The notes under the pieces: model-generated
What the model was told of the DNA's origin: nothing
What the model saw: only the letters and a program-made list of their open reading frames with translations
Databases searched by the model: none
Assembly: GCA_024399015.1 (NCBI GenBank)
Contig: JAKSIC010000005.1
Coordinates: forward strand, 62,001 to 126,000
From: Fibrobacter sp.
GTDB taxonomy: Bacteria > Fibrobacterota > Fibrobacteria > Fibrobacterales > Fibrobacteraceae
Length of the DNA: 64,000 bases
Direction of reading: 5' to 3'
Shown: piece by piece, positions 32,647-41,874 of the stretch
How positions within the stretch are numbered: the stretch's first letter is position 1
Layout of the letters: every line of letters starts with the position of its first letter
Translations under genes and position numbers: made by a program

Positions 32647-35331
32647 TTAGTCTTCGAATCTCTTCTGCTTGTTAGCCTTGATGCCGAAGAGCTTCAGGAA
32701 GATACCAGTACCGATCAGCACTATGACTGCAGTCACGATCCAGCCGGTGCTACCGCCCACAGGAATCTGGTAGAGAAGCACGGCAATGGCCCAAGCAAGG
32801 ATCGTCTGAACAGTCGCCATCAGCACGCCAAGACCCAGGCCGATTTCGCGAACCACAACGCCCATGGCAGCCAAGCAAGGCACGTACAGCAGGATGAATA
32901 CCAGGAAGGCAAACACCTGCCAGTTGAACCCGTCGTGACCGCCGTTATGGAAGTAGGAGCGAAGGTTAGCGTAGATGTCGGCAGTTTCGCTAAGGTCGCC
33001 TTCTTCAAGAGCGCCCATGGCGTCTTCGTCAAGTTCAATGCCGGCTGCAGCAAGCTTTGCAAAGACTTCTTCGCGGGTCTTTTCATCACCTTCTTCTTCG
33101 CCGAAGGTTTCGATAGCGGCGTATTCCTCGCAAGTCAAAACCTTTGCTTCCTGAATTTTATCCAAGGTTTCCTTCTTCAGTTCTGCAGCGCTTTGGGCTT
33201 CAAGTTCGCCAGAGGTTCCCAGGATGTCCGTAAGAGAGCCAAAGACTTCGCTGAGGTTTGCAGGGATAGAAGAGACTGCTTCAATGAATGCAGCCTTGAG
33301 ATCAGGAGCACCATCTTCCTCTTCTTCTGCAGGGCATTCGTCAACACCTGCGATGAGAGGCTTTTCTTCTTCGGCGGGAACTTCTGCTGCGGTGCTATCG
33401 GCGGCAGCCACAGTTTCTCCTTCTGGTGCCGGGGCGGTTTCAACAGCCGGGGCTTCCTCAGCGACAATTTCTGCGGCTTCAGAAGGTGCAGCGGGTTCAG
33501 CCTGAGGGCCTTCCACCGCTTCACTCTTCGGAGCCATGGAGTACAGAGAGTTCATAGTGCCGATGACAGCTTCCTTAGCCAGCAATCCGGTAAAGAGGGA
33601 AACGGATGCAGGCCAGTTGTCTTCTTCGACACCAAAGGGTTCGAACACCGGAGTAATGGTCTTGCCTACGGAGGAGAGCAGGCTGTTTTCAGAGTCTGCG
33701 TTGCCAGCAGTAAACTTGCCGTCCACATAGCCGAAAGCGTTGAGGAAGCCAAGGACAGCCACAGCAATGGTAATCACCTTACCGGCGCGAAGCACATAGT
33801 CCTTCAGCTTCAGCCAGGAGTGAATCAGCAGGGACTTCAACTTGGGCAAGTGATAGTTAGGCAATTCCATCACAAAGTTGCTGGATTGTCCCATAAAGAG
33901 GGACTTCTTCAGGAACAAGCCATAAATGATGGCGAATAGAATACCAACCAGGTAGAGGGCGAACACGATGGTTCCCGCCTGTTTTCCAAAGAAGGCTGCT
34001 GCGAACAATGCGTACACCGGAAGGCGAGCGCCACAACTCATGAAAGGCACCAGGAAAATAGTGAGGAAACGTTCGCGCTTGCTTTCGAGAACGCGAGAGC
34101 CCATAATGCCCGGAACGCCGCAACCAAAGCCCACCATCATGGGGACAAAGGCACGACCCGGCAAGCCCAGGAATCGCATAAAGCGGTCTGCCACAAAGGC
34201 AGCGCGAGCCATGTAGCCAGAGTCTTCCAGGAAGGTCAGGCACAGGAACATAAAGAAGATGACCGGAATGAAGGTAGACACGGTCTGGATACCGGCGCCA
34301 ACACCATTTGCAAGAATTGCAGTAACCCAAGCCGGTGCACCGATAACGTCGGAGAGCAAGTAGCCGAGACCATCTACAAAAACAGCACCGAAGAGCACAT
34401 CGAAGAAATCGATGAAAGCACTACCGATAGTCACTGCAACCCAGAACACCAGGTACATGACCACCAGGAAGATGGGCAGAGAAAGCCAGCGATTCAAGAG
34501 AATAGAATCCAGCTTGTCAGAGAAAGTCTTCTTGGAGCGATTGCCGACAATTACTTCGGAAGCGATTTCGTGAGCCATGCTGTAGCGGGCATCGGCCATG
34601 ACGAATTCAGATTCCTCACCCAGCTTTGCAGTAATTTCCTCGCGATTCAACTTGACTCCGGCAGCAGCAAACTTGTCTGCATAGCTGTTGCTATTGCCCA
34701 GGTACATGAGGGAAACCCAACGGGGGTCCGCATCCAGCATCTTTGCAACAGGAGCTACCTGAGGTTCCAATTCCTTCACCACAGTTTCAATCTTGTCGCC
34801 GTAGGTGAATTCAGTCGGGATGGCAATTTGGCTCGAGATAACATGGGCCATCTGGCTGATGAAATTGGTAATACTCTTTTCGCTCACTGCAGAAAGAGGG
34901 ATTGCGGGCACCCCGAAACGCTTAGAAAGAGCCTCAAGGTCAATATGGAGGCCACGCTTTTCGGCAATGTCCATCATGTTCACGGCAATGACCATGGGCT
35001 GCTGCATATCCACCAACTGTGAAGTCAGGAACATGTTGCGTTCCACATTGGTGGCGTCCATGATATTCACAATCAAGTCGGCTTCGCGTGTCAGCAAGAA
35101 ATCGACGGCGGCACGCTCATCTTCGGAATTAGCGAAGATGGCGTAAGTACCCGGAAGGTCCACCACGCGAATGTGGCGGGCGCCCAGATCAAAATAACCT
35201 TCCTTCTTTTCGACAGTAACGCCAGGCCAGTTGCCCACGCTTTGGCGGGAACCGGTGAGGGCGTTAAATAACGCGGTCTTACCGCAGTTGGGGTTACCTG
35301 CAATAGCAATAGTAAACGGTTTCGGTGCCAT
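32647..35331 (-). CDS. feoB: Ferrous iron transport protein B
   Basis: The 894-residue protein has an N-terminal G domain with G1 GNPNCGKTALFN, G3 DLPGTYA and G4 NMMD, then a polytopic membrane domain with Gate motifs (GCGVPGIMGSR, MSCGARLPVYALF). It imports Fe2+ across the inner membrane. It is longer than the E. coli protein (773 residues). The extra length is an Ala/Pro/Glu-rich acidic stretch (about 598-672) plus a soluble helical segment before the last helices. It follows feoA by 2 bp and is under the four DtxR-type boxes upstream of dtxR. Confidence 0.96.
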   Translation of the reverse strand: MAPKPFTIAIAGNPNCGKTALFNALTGSRQSVGNWPGVTVEKKEGYFDLGARHIRVVDLPGTYAIFANSEDERAAVDFLLTREADLIVNIMDATNVERNMFLTSQLVDMQQPMVIAVNMMDIAEKRGLHIDLEALSKRFGVPAIPLSAVSEKSITNFISQMAHVISSQIAIPTEFTYGDKIETVVKELEPQVAPVAKMLDADPRWVSLMYLGNSNSYADKFAAAGVKLNREEITAKLGEESEFVMADARYSMAHEIASEVIVGNRSKKTFSDKLDSILLNRWLSLPIFLVVMYLVFWVAVTIGSAFIDFFDVLFGAVFVDGLGYLLSDVIGAPAWVTAILANGVGAGIQTVSTFIPVIFFMFLCLTFLEDSGYMARAAFVADRFMRFLGLPGRAFVPMMVGFGCGVPGIMGSRVLESKRERFLTIFLVPFMSCGARLPVYALFAAAFFGKQAGTIVFALYLVGILFAIIYGLFLKKSLFMGQSSNFVMELPNYHLPKLKSLLIHSWLKLKDYVLRAGKVITIAVAVLGFLNAFGYVDGKFTAGNADSENSLLSSVGKTITPVFEPFGVEEDNWPASVSLFTGLLAKEAVIGTMNSLYSMAPKSEAVEGPQAEPAAPSEAAEIVAEEAPAVETAPAPEGETVAAADSTAAEVPAEEEKPLIAGVDECPAEEEEDGAPDLKAAFIEAVSSIPANLSEVFGSLTDILGTSGELEAQSAAELKKETLDKIQEAKVLTCEEYAAIETFGEEEGDEKTREEVFAKLAAAGIELDEDAMGALEEGDLSETADIYANLRSYFHNGGHDGFNWQVFAFLVFILLYVPCLAAMGVVVREIGLGLGVLMATVQTILAWAIAVLLYQIPVGGSTGWIVTAVIVLIGTGIFLKLFGIKANKQKRFED

Positions 35332-35333
35332 TG

Positions 35334-35618
35334 TTACACTCTCTTCAAATTCAATACGTTGCCTTCTTCCCTACGCAAGGAAAGGCGGTAGCTTAAGACA
35401 CTCACTTCGATGGGATCGCCCAAGGGAGCAATCTGCATCACTTCCAGAGTCACACCGCGCACAAGGCCCATGGAGAGCAACTTGGACTTGTATCGGGCAT
35501 CGCCATCGTTGTAGCCAACGATTTCGACCTTGTCACCCTTCTTCAGTTCAGAAAATTTCGGTTCGGCATTCCACTTCTTGGTGGACTTGGGAGAACCGCA
35601 GCCGCAATTACAGCTCAT
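35334..35618 (-). CDS. feoA: FeoA-domain protein
   Basis: The 94-residue protein ends in a complete SH3-like FeoA domain (LKKGDKVEIVGYNDGD, LLSMGLVRGVTLEVMQIAPLGDPIEV, LSLRREEGNVL). It begins with MSCNCGCG, a cysteine-rich tip that could bind iron or zinc. FeoA supports FeoB function. Its start overlaps the dtxR stop by 1 bp (TAATG) and its stop is 2 bp from the feoB start. Confidence 0.95.
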   Translation of the reverse strand: MSCNCGCGSPKSTKKWNAEPKFSELKKGDKVEIVGYNDGDARYKSKLLSMGLVRGVTLEVMQIAPLGDPIEVSVLSYRLSLRREEGNVLNLKRV

Positions 35619-36049
35619 TACTTACTCCTTGCAACCTTGGGCTTTTTAAGGCTTGCAGTTACAGTGATATTGGAAGGCTTCATGAAGTCTTCAATTTTCG
35701 ACAAAGTCTCAGCGGACAGAATATGCTCCATGCAGCAAGCGTCCTTATCGGCAATGGCTTCGGAAACACCGAGACGAATTAAGAATCCTTTCAGTAGGAT
35801 GTGACGGTTCAGGACATCAGCTGCAGCCTTCTCCCCCGCTTCCGTCAGTTCCACACCACTATAGGGCTCCTGTGTGACCAGGCCCAGCTTTTTCAATTCC
35901 AGGATGGCCTTTGCCACAGAAGGCATTTTCACGGAAAGAGCAGCGGCGATATCCTTGACACGGGCGATACCGTGGGCCATACGTAGCATATGAACCATTT
36001 CCAGATAGTCCTCTAGGCTCTGCGTGAGTTTGGTGTGTTCGTTTTCCAT
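35618..36049 (-). CDS. DtxR-family metal-dependent repressor
   Basis: The 143-residue protein has an N-terminal winged helix (KDIAAALSVKMPSVAKAILEL) and a dimerisation domain, but no SH3 domain, so it has MntR-like size. Metal-ligand-type residues are visible: Asp14/Glu17 (EDYLEM), His83 (RHILLKGF) and C105-x-x-E108-H109 (CCMEH). The cysteine matches the DtxR/IdeR iron-sensor pattern where MntR has Glu, so Fe2+ is the likelier co-repressor; Mn2+ is possible. GAGGTAACA precedes the ATG. It heads the feoA-feoB operon and is probably autoregulated. Confidence 0.92.
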   Translation of the reverse strand: MENEHTKLTQSLEDYLEMVHMLRMAHGIARVKDIAAALSVKMPSVAKAILELKKLGLVTQEPYSGVELTEAGEKAAADVLNRHILLKGFLIRLGVSEAIADKDACCMEHILSAETLSKIEDFMKPSNITVTASLKKPKVARSK

Positions 36050-36067
36050 TGTTACCTCTTTTTTGTT

Positions 36068-36139
36068 AGCCGAGACTAAAAATAGTTAACCTAGACTAAT
36101 TAGTCAAGGCTAATTTCAATATTTTTTAGTTATGACTAA
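36068..36139 (-). promoter_or_regulatory. dtxR-feoA-feoB promoter with four tandem DtxR-type boxes
   Basis: A minus-strand promoter has -35 TTGACT (36104-36109), a 17-bp spacer and -10 TATTTT (36081-36086). Four 14-bp boxes of form TTAR-N6-CTAA lie at 36068-36081, 36088-36101, 36102-36115 and 36126-36139. They cover the start-site side of the -10, the spacer, the -35 and the upstream flank. Confidence 0.8.
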
Positions 36140-36270
36140 CTTTTTCTTTTTCAACATTCATTTTTCGTTTGTTTTTCAGTACTTAGCGGGCGATAGCTGC
36201 GATGATCAAAGGTATTTATGCTATTTTATTGTTATAAATGAGGCAGAAGAAGGACCTCACTGGAGTTAGA

Positions 36271-36993
36271 ATGAAGAAGATTTTCGCAACATTGGTAGGT
36301 CTGGTTTTGGCCACCGGCATCTCGTTTGCAGAGGATTCCGCTAAAAACGATTCCCGTTTTGGTGCAGGCGTCAAGGCTGCCTTTGATTACGGCATGATGT
36401 ACGGATTTGAAGAAGATATTGACGGAACCGACGGAAACCCCTCCGGTTTTGGTTTCGACGCCGGCTTGATGTTCCGTTTGAACCTGGCCAAGGGTCTCTA
36501 CTTCGCTCCCGAAGTGAACTTCGCCTACACAAGCACCAGCCACAAGTTTCTAAAAAAAGAACGTTCCTACACGTCCATGGACTTGGAAATTCCATTGATG
36601 TTCCGTGCTTCTTTCGCTTTCTTGGAGAAACTCTATATTACTGCCGGTCCTCAAATCGTATTGAACCTGAGCAACGAATCTGACATTCCTCCCATGGCTG
36701 ATGGTAGCACCTTATTGGGCGGAATGGCAAATGGTGCTATGTCCGCTCTCGGCTATACCGAACACACCGAACAAGGTTTCTTTAACTTCGGCATCGCAGC
36801 AGGCCTTGGCTACAATATCGTCGGCGGCCTCAACATTGACGCAAGATTCTACATGGGCTTCATGGAACTGTTCCCCGACACAAAAGCTATTGGATATGAC
36901 GACGTTGAACCTGGAGACGCCTTTACATACATCAATATGCACGGCGCAAAGATGACGAAGTTCAAGGTGGGCGTTAGTTACTGGTTCATGTAA
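36271..36993 (+). CDS. Small outer membrane beta-barrel protein
   Basis: The ATG at 36271 is chosen because TGGAGTTAGA precedes it and a signal peptide follows (MKKIFATLVGLVLATGISFA). The mature part (~220 residues) alternates strands with Gly/aromatic pattern, contains LYFAPEVNFAYTST and YITAGPQIVLNLS, and ends in VGVSYWFM, as in the PorT/OmpA-like beta-barrel families. Its role is unknown. Its stop overlaps the start of the next gene (TAATG). Confidence 0.82.
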   Translation: MKKIFATLVGLVLATGISFAEDSAKNDSRFGAGVKAAFDYGMMYGFEEDIDGTDGNPSGFGFDAGLMFRLNLAKGLYFAPEVNFAYTSTSHKFLKKERSYTSMDLEIPLMFRASFAFLEKLYITAGPQIVLNLSNESDIPPMADGSTLLGGMANGAMSALGYTEHTEQGFFNFGIAAGLGYNIVGGLNIDARFYMGFMELFPDTKAIGYDDVEPGDAFTYINMHGAKMTKFKVGVSYWFM

Positions 36994-38606
36994 TGATTTT
37001 TCGGGGGTGCACGCCAATTATTTCAGCCGCAGCAATGCGGAGTCTTGATAACGAGACCAAGTTGTTCAACACAAGGAACAACGGTTTTGGAAGCTATGGC
37101 GAGGGTTCAGAAGCCGGGGCCATGACCGCCATCGAAGCGGGCTACGTGCTGATGAAAGAAGCCGGCGCCGCACTCTTTGAACGAGTCAAGGAAATTCTTG
37201 GCGGGCGCCGCGACGTTATAGAGGCGAACCATTCCCACGTGGCTGTTTTCGTTGGTGGAGGCAATAACGGCGGCGACGGCCTGGTTCTTGCCACAAGGCT
37301 TATTGAAGAAGGCATTCCCTGTACCGTTTATTCTCTTGCAAAGCCTGAAACTTTCAAGAACGAAGCTCGCATGGCCTTCGAGGATTTCAAGGCAAACCGC
37401 GGCAAACTGATTTACGTAAACGGCAACTTGCCCAAGGCACCCCACTTCGACCTCGTTGTTGATTGCATGCTAGGCAACGGCACCTCCGGCGAGCTTCGCC
37501 CTGCTTTTGCTCAAGTGGTCGAAGCAATCAACAGCTGGGGCATTCCCGTGTTGGCTGCGGACGCGCCCACAGGTTTTGATTCGCTGGAACATCACCGCGG
37601 AGAGGTTTGCATCAAGGCTTCCGAAACCATGCTTTTCGGTTTGCCTCGCCTTGACGCCTTCACCAGCGAAGGATCCGAGGTTTTCGGAAAGGTGAAGGTG
37701 GCCCAACTCCACTACCCGCTGGAACTGATACAGAAGTTTGACGAAAATCTCTACCTGGCAGACGAAAGTTTTATTCCAGAACTGCTTCCGTTGCGAAACG
37801 AAAGCGGAGAAAAACGTTCCCAGGGTACCGCCATGATTATCGCAGGTTCCGGCAACATGACCGGGGCCGCATTCCTTTGCACAAAGGCGGCCTTGCGCAG
37901 CGGCGCAGGCCTTATAACGTTGGCAACACCAAAAGCAATTTTGCCTATTCTGCAATCCAAACTTGTGGAACCTGTTTTCTGCGGTTTAGGAGACAAGAAT
38001 TGCGACATAATTTCTGTATCCCACATATTGCAGTTGCAAGAAAGGGCAAAGCACCAAAGCGCGATAGCCATAGGTCCAGGCCTTGGAACGGATCCCGAAA
38101 CCCAGGACGCAATCCGCGTATTCCTAACTGGTTTGAACGTTCCCGTAGTAATCGACGCCGACGCCATCAACGCCTGTGGTTCAGCATTCTTCTGCATCCA
38201 AGGCGGGCCAACGCAAGCCATCATCACGCCTCACAAGCGCGAATGGGAAAGAAACTTCGGCCCCTTGCCCACAAACGAAAATTTCTATCCGGAATACCTC
38301 CGGAATTTCGCAAAGCAGTTTAACATCGTCATTTTGCTGAAAGGTTCCCCCACCTACGTGGCTCTTCCCGACGGAAAGGTCTTTGTCATTCCTGCCAGAA
38401 ATTCTGGAATGGCCAAGGGCGGAAGCGGCGACGTTCTCACAGGCATTATCGCATCACTTTTGGCGCAAGGCCTTACCACTGGCGACGCCGCAGTACTAGG
38501 CGCATTACTCCACCAAAAGGCCGGCCGCCTGACTCGAAAAGATTTGGGCGCCTACTCCATGCTGCCCAGCGATGTCATTGACCATTTGCATCTTGCATTC
38601 GGTTAA
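36993..38606 (+). CDS. Bifunctional NAD(P)HX epimerase / ADP-dependent NAD(P)HX dehydratase
   Basis: The 537-residue protein repairs hydrated NAD(P)H. The N-terminal YjeF_N epimerase domain (about 1-230) shows VFVGGGNNGGDGLVLATRL. The C-terminal dehydratase domain (about 255-537) shows the nucleotide motif GPGLGTDPETQ and the catalytic block GMAKGGSGDVLTGIIASLLAQG. The fusion is the usual bacterial form (Nnr). The ATG at 36993 overlaps the upstream stop, implying coupled translation with an outer-membrane protein gene, a functionally odd pairing. Confidence 0.95.
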   Translation: MIFRGCTPIISAAAMRSLDNETKLFNTRNNGFGSYGEGSEAGAMTAIEAGYVLMKEAGAALFERVKEILGGRRDVIEANHSHVAVFVGGGNNGGDGLVLATRLIEEGIPCTVYSLAKPETFKNEARMAFEDFKANRGKLIYVNGNLPKAPHFDLVVDCMLGNGTSGELRPAFAQVVEAINSWGIPVLAADAPTGFDSLEHHRGEVCIKASETMLFGLPRLDAFTSEGSEVFGKVKVAQLHYPLELIQKFDENLYLADESFIPELLPLRNESGEKRSQGTAMIIAGSGNMTGAAFLCTKAALRSGAGLITLATPKAILPILQSKLVEPVFCGLGDKNCDIISVSHILQLQERAKHQSAIAIGPGLGTDPETQDAIRVFLTGLNVPVVIDADAINACGSAFFCIQGGPTQAIITPHKREWERNFGPLPTNENFYPEYLRNFAKQFNIVILLKGSPTYVALPDGKVFVIPARNSGMAKGGSGDVLTGIIASLLAQGLTTGDAAVLGALLHQKAGRLTRKDLGAYSMLPSDVIDHLHLAFG

Positions 38607-38651
38607 CAAAAACTCTGCCGACCTTCACATTATTTTTTCTACATTCAAAGT

Positions 38652-41507
38652 ATGGCCGAAAAGACTTTACTACTTCTTGATTCCTACGCTCTTGCGTTCC
38701 GCATGTTCTACGCTTACAGCCAGAACCCGCTGAAAAACAGCAAGGACGAAGACGTATCCATGATGCATGGCTACTGGGGTGCAGTGTTGCGCATTCTTGC
38801 AAAGCACAAACCGACACACTTTGCCATTGCCCGAGATGTAGCACACACCAAGACTTTCCGCCACGAACTTTACCCCGACTACAAGGCCAATCGCGGCCCC
38901 ATGCCCGAAGAAATGGCAGCCCAGATGCCGTTGCTTGGCGAAAGCCTTGCCGCCAGCGGAATTCCTCTTTTGTCTGAGCCCGGCTACGAAGCCGACGACG
39001 TAATGGCAAGTACCGCCGTAGCTGCCGCAGAGGCGGGATTTGACCGAATCCTTATCATCAGTAAGGATAAGGACATGAGCCAAATCGTAAACGACAAGAT
39101 TCACTTGTTCCATTTGGAAAAAGGCGCCGACGGCATCGATTTCGGCCCGGAACAAGTCGTTGAAAAGTACGGTTTACCTCCTGAAAAAATTCGTGATTAC
39201 CTGGCATTGATGGGCGACGCCAGCGATAACGTACCCGGCGTCCCGAAGGTTGGCCCCAAAACCGCCATTACCCTTCTTGAAGAATACGGCGACATGGACA
39301 ACATTTACGCCAACATCGATAACATCAAGAAGAAAGGTTTGCACGACAACTTGGCAAACAACCGCGAACAGGCTTTCCTGAGCCGCGAACTTGTAACCTT
39401 GCAGACCAAGCGAGCTTTCAGTGGAAACCTGGACGCACTGGAATACAACGGCATTCACGTAGACACCTTGGCAGAAATGTTCAAGGAGCACGAAATCAAC
39501 AGCCTGTTGCGTTTGCTGGAGAACATCCCCAGCAAGACAGGGTTTGTGAAGAGCGAGGGTTCCGATTCCGCAAGCGCCGTAGACGGAGCTGCCGCAGAAG
39601 TTGTCAGCGCAGACTTTGACCTACCGAAAGATGTTCCGCCCACCTACATTTGCGTAGATTCCAATGAAATCTTCGAACAGATGAAGGCTGAATTTGCGGC
39701 ATCCAACTTGATTGGCGTTGATACGGAAACCGACGGCCTTGACCCCATGCAATGCAACATCGTGGGCTTGTGCCTAGCTGCTGTTGACCCCACCGAGGAT
39801 TCGGCTGAGAATAGCGCGGCCACCGTAAGCAAGGGTTACTACATTCCCTTGAATCACACCGATGAAATCGGGTTCCCGCTCCCCGCGGGCAAGAACGGAA
39901 ACTTCGACGTAAACCTGGTCAAGGACTGGTTCGTTGAATTCTGGGACGAGAAACATACCTTCGTTTTCCATAATGCAAAATTTGACCTTCATGTTTTGGC
40001 ACGAGCATTCGGCTTGTCCATCGCTCAAATTGAAAAGGCAAACATTGTAGACACCCTGATCGCCGCCTGGATGCTTTCTCCGGGCGCCACAGGACTTGGC
40101 CTTGACAACATGGTGATGCAGAAGCTGCAGCACGAAATGATTCCCATCGAGAATCTCATTGGCCGCGGCAAGAACCAAATTACCTTCAACCGCACCCGCG
40201 TTCCCGAGGCCACCGAATACGGCGCCGAAGACGCGGTTTACACCTTGCGTTTGTGGGCGCCCCTCCAGAAGGAACTTCAGAAACTGGACTACGAAAAGTA
40301 TTTCTTCAACCAGGAAATGCCTTTGCTGAAAGTTCTTTTCCAGATGGAATCTGAGGGCATCGCCATCGACGTTCCTACCCTAAAGCGTTTGGAACAGGAA
40401 CTGCAACGCCGCATTGAAAATCTTGAAAAAGAAATCTGCGACATGGCCGGTTGCGAATTCAACATCGGAAGCCCCAAGCAGTTGGGCGAAGTTCTTTTCG
40501 ACACCCTGGGCCTGCCCGAAATCAAGAAGCGCAGTACCGACGCCGCCGTTCTGGAGGAACTGAGTTTCAAGACCGCCCACCCCATCGTTTTCTCCATCAT
40601 CGAGTACCGCGAACTGAAGAAAATGCAAAGCACCTACATCTCGGTGCTTCCCACCCTAGTGAACCCCGAGACCAAGCGCATTCACACCAGCTTTATCCAG
40701 TGGGGTACAGCAACGGGCCGCTTGAGCAGTCGCGATCCCAACCTGCAGAACATTCCAGTTCGTAGCGACTTGGGCAAAAAGATCCGCGCCGCATTTGTCC
40801 CGCAGAATCCAGACAACGTCATTCTCGCTGTGGACTACTCCCAGATTGAATTGCGCATGCTGGCACACTTAAGTGGAGACCAGGCCCTCATCGATTCCTA
40901 CAAGAACGACATCGACATTCACGCCCGCACCGCGGCGGCGATTTACGGCGTACCTCTGGAAAACGTCACCAGCGACATGCGCCGCGACGCCAAGGTGGTG
41001 AACTTCGGCGTACTTTACGGCATGACCGCCTTCCGCCTCAGCCGCGACCTGAAAATTCCCATGGGCCAGGCCAAGGACTTTATTACCGGCTACTTCGACA
41101 TGTATCAGGGCGTTCAAGACTTTATCGAAAGCACCAAGGCAACAGCCCACCGCGACGGTTACGTAGAAACCCTTACAGGCCGCCGCCGCTACATCGCAGG
41201 CATCGACAGTTCCGACCGTATGGAATCCCAGATGGCAGAACGTATGGCAGTGAACACCCCCGTGCAGGGCAGTGCCGCTGACCTCATCAAGATCGCCATG
41301 ATCCGCATCCAGAAACGCATCAACGACGAACAACTCCCCCTCCGCATGATGCTGCAGGTTCACGACGAACTTGTATTTGAATGCCCCAAGGACCGCGTCG
41401 AGGAACTGAGCGCCATGGTAAAATCCGAAATGGAAAATGCCATGCAGCTCCAGGTACCGTTAGTCGCCAGCGTCGGTTTCGGCGAAAACTGGCTTATTGC
41501 ACATTAA
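38652..41507 (+). CDS. polA: DNA polymerase I
   Basis: The 951-residue enzyme has all three domains. The 5'-3' exonuclease (about 1-290) opens LLLDSYALAFRMFYAY. The 3'-5' exonuclease (about 325-530) appears active: DTETDGLD, FHNAKFDLHVLAR and EDAVYTLRLW keep the acidic residues. The polymerase domain has motif A DYSQIELRMLAHLSGD, the O-helix segment RRDAKVVNFGVLYGM and motif C VHDEL. It fills gaps in repair and Okazaki-fragment processing. It starts 45 bp after the NAD(P)HX enzyme. Confidence 0.97.
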   Translation: MAEKTLLLLDSYALAFRMFYAYSQNPLKNSKDEDVSMMHGYWGAVLRILAKHKPTHFAIARDVAHTKTFRHELYPDYKANRGPMPEEMAAQMPLLGESLAASGIPLLSEPGYEADDVMASTAVAAAEAGFDRILIISKDKDMSQIVNDKIHLFHLEKGADGIDFGPEQVVEKYGLPPEKIRDYLALMGDASDNVPGVPKVGPKTAITLLEEYGDMDNIYANIDNIKKKGLHDNLANNREQAFLSRELVTLQTKRAFSGNLDALEYNGIHVDTLAEMFKEHEINSLLRLLENIPSKTGFVKSEGSDSASAVDGAAAEVVSADFDLPKDVPPTYICVDSNEIFEQMKAEFAASNLIGVDTETDGLDPMQCNIVGLCLAAVDPTEDSAENSAATVSKGYYIPLNHTDEIGFPLPAGKNGNFDVNLVKDWFVEFWDEKHTFVFHNAKFDLHVLARAFGLSIAQIEKANIVDTLIAAWMLSPGATGLGLDNMVMQKLQHEMIPIENLIGRGKNQITFNRTRVPEATEYGAEDAVYTLRLWAPLQKELQKLDYEKYFFNQEMPLLKVLFQMESEGIAIDVPTLKRLEQELQRRIENLEKEICDMAGCEFNIGSPKQLGEVLFDTLGLPEIKKRSTDAAVLEELSFKTAHPIVFSIIEYRELKKMQSTYISVLPTLVNPETKRIHTSFIQWGTATGRLSSRDPNLQNIPVRSDLGKKIRAAFVPQNPDNVILAVDYSQIELRMLAHLSGDQALIDSYKNDIDIHARTAAAIYGVPLENVTSDMRRDAKVVNFGVLYGMTAFRLSRDLKIPMGQAKDFITGYFDMYQGVQDFIESTKATAHRDGYVETLTGRRRYIAGIDSSDRMESQMAERMAVNTPVQGSAADLIKIAMIRIQKRINDEQLPLRMMLQVHDELVFECPKDRVEELSAMVKSEMENAMQLQVPLVASVGFGENWLIAH

Positions 41508-41550
41508 CCCATTGAACCGAGCCCAAGCGCCCACACCAAAAGAGGAAAAT

Positions 41551-41664
41551 ATGGCAAACGAACCCAAGAAGAAAATGTCCACCAAGACCGCCATCCTTTT
41601 GATCATCGGATTGCTGGTGGTCTGCAATGCCATCGTGATTATTGGCAGCCAGATGGCTCACTAA
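41551..41664 (+). CDS. 37-residue single-pass membrane peptide
   Basis: The ATG at 41551 is preceded by AGAGGAAAAT. The product has a lysine-rich N-terminus (MANEPKKKMSTK) and one hydrophobic helix (TAILLIIGLLVVCNAIVIIG) before a short tail, suggesting an N-in membrane peptide. No family is recognised. It lies 43 bp after polA and before a terminator. Coding is supported by the ribosome-binding site and topology. Confidence 0.6.
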   Translation: MANEPKKKMSTKTAILLIIGLLVVCNAIVIIGSQMAH

Positions 41665-41710
41665 ACTTCGCGAAGTCAAATTCAAGAACCATTTTGCGCA
41701 ACTATAACAC

Positions 41711-41737
41711 GGCTCCGTCTACCAAGACGGGGCTATT
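41711..41737 (+). terminator. Intrinsic terminator before the GH5 cluster
   Basis: GGCTCCGTCT/AGACGGGGCT (two G-U pairs) with an ACCA loop is followed by ATTTTC. It closes the polA/small-peptide unit. Confidence 0.75.
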
Positions 41738-41841
41738 TTCACGCCAAATAATAACACACTTATCATAGTTTTGAGCTTTTTATTGATTTTTTATCAACGA
41801 TTTTTGCAAAAAACTATTAATGAACAACATCTTTCAAAACT

Positions 41842-41859
41842 TATATTACGGTCGGTGTT
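41842..41859 (+). promoter_or_regulatory. Promoter-like element shared with the second GH5 gene
   Basis: TATATTACGGTCGGTGTT lies 33 bases before the GH5-1 start. The matching TATATTATAGCCGGTGTT is at 44017-44034. The TATATTA part may be the -10. Confidence 0.45.
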
Positions 41860-41874
41860 AAAAAGGGAGTTGTG

